Origin: Methanobacteriota archaeon
GTDB taxonomy: Archaea > Thermoplasmatota > Poseidoniia > Poseidoniales > Thalassarchaeaceae
Length of the DNA: 14,435 nucleotides
Direction: 5' to 3'
NCBI GenBank assembly: GCA_002712575.1
Contig: PATZ01000042.1
Coordinates: 1 to 14,435 of the forward strand
Shown in pieces: positions 1 through 5,202 of the stretch. Position 1 is the stretch's first letter. Each line of letters starts with the position of its first letter. The notes under the pieces were generated by a model. The model made no database searches, was not told where the DNA came from, and saw nothing but the letters and a program-made list of their open reading frames with translations. The position numbers and the translations under genes were made by a program.

Positions 1-295
1 CATTCAGAAAGGTCTTGGTATGGTGAAGGGCACCGCTCCACGTGAGGTTACCCTCAAGCCCAAATTACTCGTCAATGCTGGCAGCGTTGGCGAACCTCGT
101 CACGGCGGGGTTGAAGCTACCTACGTCATCTTTAACACTGAAACCAAAGCAGTAGAAATTCGCGGTGTTCCCTACGATTTAGAATCTACAGTGAAAGCTT
201 TGAAGAAATCGGGATTGCCAGAATCTTTTGCAGCTCGACTTCAACGTGGTGAGGAACTCGCGCTAAAAAATAAAGATCTCACCTGCTCATGTTAA
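1..295 (+). CDS. Metallophosphoesterase, C-terminal part (5' end outside window)
   Basis: The frame is open from the first bases, so the start lies upstream. The visible part, about 97 residues, contains 'NAGSVGEPRHGG', then a beta-hairpin-like 'ATYVIFNTETKAVEIRGVPYD' region, and ends in 'GLPESFAARLQRG'. This order (asparagine-glycine-serine-valine-glycine-x-proline-arginine, then VPYD, then GLPxxxAxRLxxG) is the usual C-terminus of the YfcE/diadenosine-tetraphosphatase-like metallophosphoesterase superfamily. The metal-binding DxH, GDxxD and GHTH motifs would be upstream, so activity cannot be judged here. The stop codon overlaps the start of the next gene by 7 nt, which suggests translational coupling. 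The substrate is unknown; members of this family act on phosphodiesters, nucleotides or phosphoproteins. Confidence 0.85.
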   Translation, partial: IQKGLGMVKGTAPREVTLKPKLLVNAGSVGEPRHGGVEATYVIFNTETKAVEIRGVPYDLESTVKALKKSGLPESFAARLQRGEELALKNKDLTCSC

Positions 296-876
296 AACGT
301 GGAGTCCAATCAGCTCTCACACGAGGTTTAGAACAGTGGCTCTGGTTTCTTGGGGTAGATACGCGTAATCCTGAAGGTAATCTACTAGTGCGCAACGGAT
401 TCAGGAAGTTCAAGCCGCCGCGGACCAAAGGAAGTAGTCGCTACCAACGCAAATGGCGCGGGAATCTTATCGATTTGCATAGTTTCTTCGTGGGCATTTA
501 TCCGGAACGTGCAGATGGCTTTATTTTTATCCGTGCACGCAACCAGTGTTTTCTTTTCACTGACAACCAACCCCCTTGTCCAGGAGATTATCCTGAAGAT
601 TGTATAATTTCGGCAGATACAGATGAATTCATACATCGTTTTCATACTGCCGCTTCCACTTTTCTTAGCTGGCTTGAGGAATATGAGCAGTGGGTGGATT
701 TCACCTATGGTACCAACTACCGAGACGATTGCTACGATGCCTATCACTTGAAATGGCAGCCACCAACCATCGGGCGTAATTGGTTTAATTCTTTTCGTCA
801 TCAACCCCATAAAACCGAGGAGATGAAATCAGTGGAGGCATATATGAAGTTATTGGAAACTGATATGGTAGTATAA
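289..876 (+). CDS. Conserved-type hypothetical protein, 195 aa, coupled to the phosphoesterase
   Basis: I do not recognise this protein. The ATG lies inside the last codons of the metallophosphoesterase gene (7-nt overlap), so the two are probably translated from one message. It is soluble in appearance, with no signal peptide or membrane segment. It is rich in aromatic residues (many Trp, Tyr and Phe) and has a basic patch around residues 38-58 (FRKFKPPRTKGSSRYQRKW) followed by a hydrophobic strand pattern 'GFIFIRARNQCFLFTD' near residues 82-97. The C-terminal third is acidic and aromatic. No catalytic motif is evident. An overlapping minus-strand frame at 385-810 looks like a shadow. The coupling suggests a role alongside the phosphoesterase, but that is inference only. 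Confidence 0.7.
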   Translation: MLKRGVQSALTRGLEQWLWFLGVDTRNPEGNLLVRNGFRKFKPPRTKGSSRYQRKWRGNLIDLHSFFVGIYPERADGFIFIRARNQCFLFTDNQPPCPGDYPEDCIISADTDEFIHRFHTAASTFLSWLEEYEQWVDFTYGTNYRDDCYDAYHLKWQPPTIGRNWFNSFRHQPHKTEEMKSVEAYMKLLETDMVV

Positions 877-1005
877 TAGATATAGTCTTTTTTACTACCA
901 CTTTCATTGAAGCCCCCTGAAAGATCGTCGATTGTAAAATAGGAATCTTTAATAATTATAATCCTAATTGAAGTGGCAAGTGTCGGCTTCAAAATTTTGG
1001 CTAAG

Positions 1006-1031
1006 CGGAATTCGTAAAACTTAGTATTCCG
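1006..1031. repeat. Short inverted repeat downstream of the Fur-family gene
   Basis: Perfect 6-nt arms CGGAAT (1006-1011) and ATTCCG (1026-1031) are separated by 14 nt. The repeat lies in the 201-nt gap between the convergent genes ending at 876 (plus) and 1078 (minus). There is no clean T-run on either side, so it is only a weak terminator candidate. A second wider pair, TTGAAGCC (907-914) and GGCTTCAA (985-992), encloses about 70 nt in the same gap. No coding sequence is convincing in this gap. Confidence 0.3.
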
Positions 1032-1077
1032 ACAAAATTATTCGATGCTTTGTTTAGGGTTGTACTTAAAAATTGTT

Positions 1078-1452
1078 TTAACTGACACAATCTTTGCATT
1101 CACCGTAAATGACAACTTCGTGTGATTTTATTCTGCAGCCTGCTGGAAGTATCTTATTGAAGCTTCCAATACAACCATCGAGAACAGACATTGTTAAACA
1201 CTCTTCACACACAAAGAAGTGATGATGGTCGTTTTTATCAAAAACCTCATAGTGAGGAGGCACGCCCGAGATCTCGATTTTTCGGGATTTGCCAGTTTTA
1301 ACTAATTGCTTTAGGGCTCGGTAAACGGTGGCGAGACCTAATCCTGGTGACTTAACAGAAGCATGTTTCAGAAGTTCCGATGGGGTAACCGGGCGGCCAA
1401 GCTCCTCCATCACTTCTAATATTGAGGACCGCTGTTGCGTTTTATGCGGCAT
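1078..1452 (-). CDS. Fur-family metal-responsive transcriptional regulator
   Basis: This 124-residue protein has the full Fur-superfamily layout. The N-terminal winged helix has recognition helix 'GLATVYRALKQL' at residues 39-50. A His cluster at residues 76-78 is followed by CEEC (Cys82/Cys85), and GECKDC (Cys119/Cys122) lies at the C-terminus, together forming the usual structural zinc site. 'HYE' at 67-69 and 'HEVVIYG' at 111-117 are in the places where Fur/Zur/PerR proteins carry regulatory metal ligands. Cys94 and Cys106 are additional cysteines. The length is slightly short for Fur (about 140-150). Whether it senses iron, zinc, manganese or peroxide cannot be fixed from the sequence. 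ATG start; the region upstream has AAGAAAG as a possible ribosome site. A 23-nt inverted repeat lies 15-37 nt upstream of the start and could be its own operator. The tRNA-Arg gene sits immediately upstream on the same strand. Confidence 0.9.
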   Translation of the reverse strand: MPHKTQQRSSILEVMEELGRPVTPSELLKHASVKSPGLGLATVYRALKQLVKTGKSRKIEISGVPPHYEVFDKNDHHHFFVCEECLTMSVLDGCIGSFNKILPAGCRIKSHEVVIYGECKDCVS

Positions 1453-1466
1453 TTTAAATGTCTTTC

Positions 1467-1489
1467 TTGATTTTAATTAATGAAATCAA
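1467..1489. promoter_or_regulatory. Inverted repeat (TTGATTT-N9-AAATCAA), candidate Fur-type operator
   Basis: Two perfect 7-nt arms, TTGATTT (1467-1473) and AAATCAA (1483-1489), flank a 9-nt A/T-only-but-one spacer. The repeat begins at the base directly after the encoded CCA of the minus-strand tRNA gene and ends 14 nt before the ATG of the Fur-family gene. Fur-family proteins bind A/T-rich dyads and commonly autoregulate, so an operator is plausible. An alternative is a weak RNA hairpin in a tRNA-regulator transcript. The arms do not match the classical Fur box closely. Confidence 0.4.
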
Positions 1490-1566
1490 TGGTACTCCCG
1501 AGAAGATTCGAACTTCCGACACGCGGTTTAGGAAACCACTGCTCTATCCAACTGAGCTACGGGAGC
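1490..1566 (-). tRNA. tRNA-Arg (anticodon CCU)
   Basis: Read on the minus strand, the 77 nt fold into a complete cloverleaf. The acceptor stem is GCTCCCG with CGGGAGT (one G-U pair), and the D arm is GCTC/GAGC. The anticodon stem GTGGT/ACCGC encloses the loop TTCCTAA, giving anticodon CCT (CCU), which reads AGG. The T arm is GGAAG/CTTCT with loop TTCGAAT, and ACCA is encoded at the 3' end. All positions expected of a functional tRNA are present. It lies directly upstream of the Fur-family gene in the same direction. Confidence 0.97.
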
Positions 1567-1577
1567 ATATAGAATTG

Positions 1578-1583
1578 CTTATA
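1578..1583 (-). promoter_or_regulatory. Possible -10 element for the tRNA-Arg gene
   Basis: On the minus strand TATAAG (five of six matches to TATAAT) ends 11 nt before the mature 5' end of the tRNA. No good -35 element is visible at 16-18 nt further upstream, so the call rests on the -10 alone. Confidence 0.25.
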
Positions 1584-1651
1584 TGGGTTTTACCCTTTTG
1601 CAATAGGGACAAAAAGTTACATTGCTCATTAGACTTGGTCAACAATGGGAC

Positions 1652-2014
1652 TTATTTTGACATTTCTCTTTTTACCTTATTTAGCCAATTAAGCATTAAG
1701 GTAGGAACTTTGGATAATTGTTCGTCTGAATTGATAGGCCCATCAAAGACAACTTCCCCTTTTGTATTGATTGCTTTAAGTGAAGACTGATTATTAGTTT
1801 CAATATAGTGCAGCTCTCCTTTTTTGCTGTCTTTTACATTAAAGCTTATGGATTTGCTTTGGTTAATTATTTTAGAGTCTTTTTCTTTTTTTGGAGAACT
1901 AGCTTCTTTAATAGAATGCTTTTTAAAGGATATTTTTCTTGGTGAAATTTCAAATGTCATTGAACAGCCAGCTAACAGCCCAAGAATTAATGGGGATATG
2001 ATTATTTTTTTCAT
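1652..2014 (-). CDS. Small lipoprotein, 120 aa
   Basis: The N-terminus has two lysines, a hydrophobic stretch and the lipobox LLAGC, with the lipidated cysteine at residue 17, so it is predicted to be exported and anchored in a membrane. The next 50 residues are lysine- and serine-rich and look disordered. The C-terminal part has short beta-like segments 'GELHYIETNNQSSLKAINTKG' and 'EVVFDGPINSDEQLSKVP', a pattern I associate with small exported proteins of this group ('KDGKVVFDGP.NT..ER..VP'), with no known function. The frame could be extended upstream to 2068. However, the start at 2014 gives a proper signal peptide and has AGGA nine bases upstream, so it is chosen. The 162-nt space to the divergent epimerase gene must hold both promoters; none is convincing by eye. 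Confidence 0.75.
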   Translation of the reverse strand: MKKIIISPLILGLLAGCSMTFEISPRKISFKKHSIKEASSPKKEKDSKIINQSKSISFNVKDSKKGELHYIETNNQSSLKAINTKGEVVFDGPINSDEQLSKVPTLMLNWLNKVKREMSK

Positions 2015-2023
2015 AGTTATTAT

Positions 2024-2027
2024 TCCT
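2024..2027 (-). promoter_or_regulatory. Ribosome binding site deciding the lipoprotein start
   Basis: AGGA on the minus strand, 9 nt before the ATG at 2014. It supports the shorter reading with an intact lipoprotein signal peptide over the longer reading from 2068. Confidence 0.5.
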
Positions 2028-2176
2028 GTTGTGCAGCAAGATTTAGCATAAAAAAAATGATATTCCAAATGAGATTAGGATGAATCAATATTACTTAACT
2101 TTGATAGTTTTCGTAATTCAAGCTCGACCTGTAGAATTACTTTAGGGTTAATCCGTTTTTTGTAGAACTAATTATT

Positions 2177-3361
2177 ATGGATGCCGAATATCAGAAACGT
2201 TTGTTGGATGTTTACCGTGATGGGCTTCTGAATGATACACTTCCTTTTTGGTTTCCACGTTGTGTAGATGAAGATCATGGCGGATTCCTTTTGGCAAGGG
2301 ATCGTGATGGTAGTCTACTCGACGATGACAAAGGCATGTGGCAGCAGTGCAGGGCGACTTGGTTATTGGCTACGCTATACAATACTGTAGAACCTAATAA
2401 TTCTTGGCTTGAATGGGCAAATTGCGGATTGCGATTTATAGACAGACACGGCAGGGATTCTGATGGGCGGATGTGGTTTCATGTAACAAGGGACGGTAGA
2501 CCGATTCGAAAAAGGCGCTATGTTTTTACCGAGTGCTTTGGTGCGATCGCTTATGCGTCTCTGGCAAAAGCAACAGATAATGAGGCACTTGCAGATACTA
2601 GTCGGGATTTGTTCTCTTTGGCCAAACGGCATTTTTCTGATCCTTCGCTTGTAGAGTCAAAATTTACCGATACACGCCCGGTTAAGTCCATAGGTACGCC
2701 CATGATCCAGATAGCCACTGCACAGGAACTACGATTAAACCTTGGCGACGAGTCGTTTACTACAGATATCGATTCTGCGATAGAGGAGATACGTCGGGAT
2801 TTCATGAAGCCGGAGATTGAATGTGTGATGGAGACTGTAGCTCAGGACGGATCAATTATTGATCATTTCGAAGGGCGCATGCTAAATCCTGGTCACGCGA
2901 TTGAGTGTGCTTGGTTTATATTGTGGGAGGCTCGTTTTCGAGGCAATGATCCAGAGTTGATTCGTACTGGTTGTCAGATTCTGGACTGGATGTGGGCCAG
3001 AGGTTGGGACGAAAAATTTGGAGGTCTTTTATATTTTCGCGATATTAATGGTAAACCGGTTCAGGAGTACTGGCATGATATGAAATTTTGGTGGCCGCAT
3101 AATGAGGCACTAATTGCATGTCTTCTTGCTTGGTTGTTAACCGAAGAACAAAAATATGCCGATTGGCATAAGAAAGCACATGATTGGGCTTATGGTCATT
3201 TTGCTGATCCTGAGTACGGCGAATGGTTTGGGTATTTGCATCGTGACGGAAGTGTTTCAGTCCCGTTAAAGGGTAATCTTTGGAAAGGACCGTTCCATTT
3301 ACCTAGGATGCAACTTGTATGTTGGAAACTGCTTGCTGAGTCGATTGAAAAAAAAGACTAG
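2177..3361 (+). CDS. N-acylglucosamine 2-epimerase (AGE/RnBP) family protein
   Basis: At 394 residues it has the normal length of the family, which folds as an (alpha/alpha)6 barrel and epimerises sugars at C2 (N-acetylglucosamine/N-acetylmannosamine in AGE; cellobiose in the related CE group). Residues matching the reported catalytic set of bacterial AGE (Arg57, His239, Glu308, His372 in the Anabaena enzyme) are at Arg59 (QQCRATW), His240 (NPGHAIE), Glu310 (KFWWPHNEA) and His374 (KGPFHLPR). The segment 'GTPMIQIATAQEL' at 173-185 looks more like the PM(M/I) stretch of AGE than the His-bearing segment of cellobiose epimerase. There is no signal peptide, so it acts in the cytoplasm. No sialic-acid genes are adjacent, so the true substrate is open. 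ATG start with no obvious Shine-Dalgarno site. The gene converges on the lipoprotein ending at 3377, leaving only 15 nt between. Confidence 0.9.
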   Translation: MDAEYQKRLLDVYRDGLLNDTLPFWFPRCVDEDHGGFLLARDRDGSLLDDDKGMWQQCRATWLLATLYNTVEPNNSWLEWANCGLRFIDRHGRDSDGRMWFHVTRDGRPIRKRRYVFTECFGAIAYASLAKATDNEALADTSRDLFSLAKRHFSDPSLVESKFTDTRPVKSIGTPMIQIATAQELRLNLGDESFTTDIDSAIEEIRRDFMKPEIECVMETVAQDGSIIDHFEGRMLNPGHAIECAWFILWEARFRGNDPELIRTGCQILDWMWARGWDEKFGGLLYFRDINGKPVQEYWHDMKFWWPHNEALIACLLAWLLTEEQKYADWHKKAHDWAYGHFADPEYGEWFGYLHRDGSVSVPLKGNLWKGPFHLPRMQLVCWKLLAESIEKKD

Positions 3362-3376
3362 ATCAAACAGTTTCGA

Positions 3377-3679
3377 TTAATATCTTCGACCTGCAGCGCC
3401 TCTATTATTAATCATTGGGGCCGGGCGGCTTCGATCTAAGCCTTCTCCGTATATGCTTCTTTCCATTTGGGCGCGCCGGTTGCCATATCGGGAGTTTAGA
3501 AGTGTTACTTTTTTGTCATGTTGAGTTTTGGTGATTTGTCCCAATTTGTATTGCTCGGCATATTCTGCTAGTTGGGATTTATACGATGCTTCTAGTCGGC
3601 GTAGTTCCTTGCTGCCAGAACAACCTACTATAAATAATATAAGAATAAGGGGAGTAAATCGCTTTAAATTAAATTTCAT
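3377..3679 (-). CDS. Small lipoprotein with SHOCT-like segment, 100 aa
   Basis: Signal peptide with basic N-terminus (KFNLKR), hydrophobic core and lipobox IVGC; the lipidated cysteine is residue 20. The mature part is a charged, helical segment, 'SYKSQLAEYAEQYKLGQITKTQHDKKVTLL'-like in pattern, whose 'LGQITKTQHDKKVTLL' resembles the short SHOCT-type motif (GxIT..E...KK..LL). The tail is rich in Arg, Gly and Asn. The gene lies 42 nt downstream of the ATP-grasp-like gene on the same strand and may share its transcript. Its leader has no Shine-Dalgarno match; the CCTCC just upstream is the anti-SD sense. Function unknown. Confidence 0.7.
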   Translation of the reverse strand: MKFNLKRFTPLILILFIVGCSGSKELRRLEASYKSQLAEYAEQYKLGQITKTQHDKKVTLLNSRYGNRRAQMERSIYGEGLDRSRPAPMINNRGAAGRRY

Positions 3680-3721
3680 GACTAGCGGAGGTTTTGCTTG
3701 GTCAAGCTGATTGTCAAGCGA

Positions 3722-5056
3722 TCAAGTTTGTTTGAGCGCACATGGGGCAAGAATCGCTTCACTCATCCCATGAATAATTTTTTTGTCGGATGGGCAAATT
3801 GTGGCAAGTACCCCACCAAGGATAGTTTTGGCAGAATCCCATTCCCCGTGGACAAAGTAGTAAGGGCAAAGACGGACACGTCCTTGCATTGGTTGCGGTT
3901 TTCCGTGTTCGAAATTGAACCATTCGGAATCTATCTGAATTGGGTGATGGTAACGTTGAAGGATGCGCGGCGACTCTTTGTATTCGGCGATTGCCTGATC
4001 TACGGCTTCTGCCCATTCTTCGCGTGGCAGATCGCTGCCAAGCCAAACGCCTCTTGCACCCCATGCCTGATCACTGAATCCTGAAATCTTGAGGATCAGG
4101 TTGCGTTCTTTTTGAGAAAAATCCTTGAGTTGATTCCAGTCGGTGAGATTTATGCCTGGATAGGCTGACTGGGGGGGGATTGGTTCAGGGTCTATTATCC
4201 AGGTTTGAGGTAGTAGTGTCTCGAGGGTGTTTTTGAAATTGTCTCCAAGTTGTTGGCGCCATACATCTGAGAGATTTCGGTTGTGGAAAAGTCCAAATGT
4301 CATCTTTTCCTCAAGGAATGTTTTTGGAGGGGCGGTTATCTTGAGTTTTTGTTCGATAGCGCGTTGAAAAATGGTTTTAGCTGCTGGTATGTTTTCTAGA
4401 TCAAATAGTTCAAAAAATCGGTATACAGCATCTCCCTCGTTAAAATTAATATAATTTTGGTTGTGCACACTGAAGCGATCGCCTGTAATTTGTCCTGCTA
4501 TCCATTCCATTTCCGGGCGATAGGTGGCAGACTCTTCCGATACAATCATGCGGATCTTTTCTGCGTTTCCAAAAATTCCGGAAAAACCATCAATCATTCC
4601 GGTTGAGCCTCCGATTACATTACTGCCCGCATCGGAGTAGGAGCGGTTAAGCCATGCGGTTAATCCGATTCCACCTGGGACACTGTCGAGTTCGGTAATT
4701 TTTAATCCCTCCTCGGTTAACAAAATATCGGGGCGTATAACACGAGGTAGTTCATTTTTAAAAGATTTGTGTCTTTGTAAATTGATCAACGATTGTGGTT
4801 TGCCTCGGTCGAGCCATTCAGAGGGCCATTTTGGTAATCGATCCTCGGTGCTCCACCGATAAATCATATTAGTGGCCTTATAAAACTTGAGAAGTATTCG
4901 TCCTAGCTTTTCGAGTTGCTTTACGATTTTTTTATCAAGTTCAAAGGGTTTTGTGGCCACACGCCATTGGTGGCCGTCAAATAGCCCCTCGGCCGGCATA
5001 CTTTGCTGAATGTAGCGGGCTATTTGTTCTGGATTGTTTTTTCGGGTGTCACCCAT
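3722..5056 (-). CDS. Circularly permuted ATP-grasp-like protein, 444 aa
   Basis: I call this by motif layout, not by a specific known enzyme. Numbered from the ATG at 5056, 'RPDILLTEEGLKITELDSVPGG' spans about 108-129 and resembles the 'R.D.....G....E.N..P' segment of circularly permuted ATP-grasp and glutathionylspermidine-synthase-like proteins. 'NLILKISGFSDQAWGARGVW' at about 319-338 has a Lys and Gly-rich loop like an ATP-binding strand. 'ILQRYHHP' at about 365-372 and 'GRVRLCPYYFV' near 392 follow in the usual order. Such enzymes ligate a carboxylate to an amine or thiol using ATP; the substrate here is unknown. The frame extends to a TTG at 5116, but the ATG at 5056 is preferred. The gene diverges from the Mo/W-type transporter operon across 146 nt. 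A run of eight C (coding strand) falls mid-gene. Confidence 0.65.
   Translation of the reverse strand: MGDTRKNNPEQIARYIQQSMPAEGLFDGHQWRVATKPFELDKKIVKQLEKLGRILLKFYKATNMIYRWSTEDRLPKWPSEWLDRGKPQSLINLQRHKSFKNELPRVIRPDILLTEEGLKITELDSVPGGIGLTAWLNRSYSDAGSNVIGGSTGMIDGFSGIFGNAEKIRMIVSEESATYRPEMEWIAGQITGDRFSVHNQNYINFNEGDAVYRFFELFDLENIPAAKTIFQRAIEQKLKITAPPKTFLEEKMTFGLFHNRNLSDVWRQQLGDNFKNTLETLLPQTWIIDPEPIPPQSAYPGINLTDWNQLKDFSQKERNLILKISGFSDQAWGARGVWLGSDLPREEWAEAVDQAIAEYKESPRILQRYHHPIQIDSEWFNFEHGKPQPMQGRVRLCPYYFVHGEWDSAKTILGGVLATICPSDKKIIHGMSEAILAPCALKQT
4171..4178. repeat. Homopolymeric G8/C8 tract inside the ATP-grasp-like gene
   Basis: Eight consecutive G on the plus strand (C on the coding strand) encode part of 'EPIPPQ' at about residues 292-297. 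Tracts of this length are prone to slippage, and a one-base change would remove the C-terminal ATP-binding segments. Confidence 0.9.
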
Positions 5057-5091
5057 CTGGCTAGAAGAACGTGAAGCCTTGGCCGGTGTTC

Positions 5092-5135
5092 GGTCAAGCC
5101 TCTGTTGGTATCTCAAGAATGTTGCAGGTCAAGCC
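5092..5135. repeat. Two GGTCAAGCC direct repeats in the divergent promoter region
   Basis: Identical 9-mers at 5092-5100 and 5127-5135, 35 bp apart, lie between the ATP-grasp-like gene (start 5056) and the transporter operon (start 5203). The core GTCAAGC recurs twice more at 3701-3707 and 3713-3719, just past the other end of the ATP-grasp-like gene. I saw no further copies in the window. It is a possible regulator site; no known motif is matched. Confidence 0.35.
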
Positions 5136-5202
5136 AACAAGATTTTTTGTGAACTTGTTTCTGTGCGAACTGGACGGCAAAGTTATCCGGAAACGGTTCA
5201 TT

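Noticed and set aside
385..810. Minus-strand open frame of 141 codons
   Set aside because: It lies wholly inside the 195-residue plus-strand gene, has no start context or recognisable domain, and is best seen as a shadow frame.
801..992. Minus-strand open frame of 63 codons
   Set aside because: It spans the end of the 195-residue gene and the intergenic gap, with low-complexity Ile/Ser-rich sequence and no ribosome site.
1581..1600. GGGTTTTACCC mini-palindrome followed by TTTT near the tRNA gene
   Set aside because: Only a 4-bp stem, and no plus-strand gene ends nearby for it to terminate.
1458..1790. Plus-strand open frame of 110 codons beginning MSFLILINEINGTPEKIRTS
   Set aside because: Most of its first part is the antisense reading of the tRNA-Arg gene (the well-known 'GTPEKIRTSDTRF' artefact), and the rest overlaps the lipoprotein gene end.
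3698..4084. Plus-strand open frame of 128 codons
   Set aside because: It is antisense to the ATP-grasp-like gene and shows no domain or start signal.
5057..5116. TTG-initiated extension of the ATP-grasp-like protein
   Set aside because: The extra 20 residues are basic and low complexity with no ribosome site, and they include one of the repeat copies; the ATG at 5056 is simpler, though not proven.
5071..5202. GTG-initiated N-terminal extension of the binding protein
   Set aside because: It would place 44 extra residues ahead of the membrane anchor and overlap the divergent promoter region; the ATG at 5203 gives a normal anchor topology.
5057..5202. Possible molybdenum-cofactor riboswitch upstream of the transporter operon
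   Set aside because: The leader is only about 146 nt including the divergent promoter, and I could not find the paired elements expected of the Moco RNA motif.
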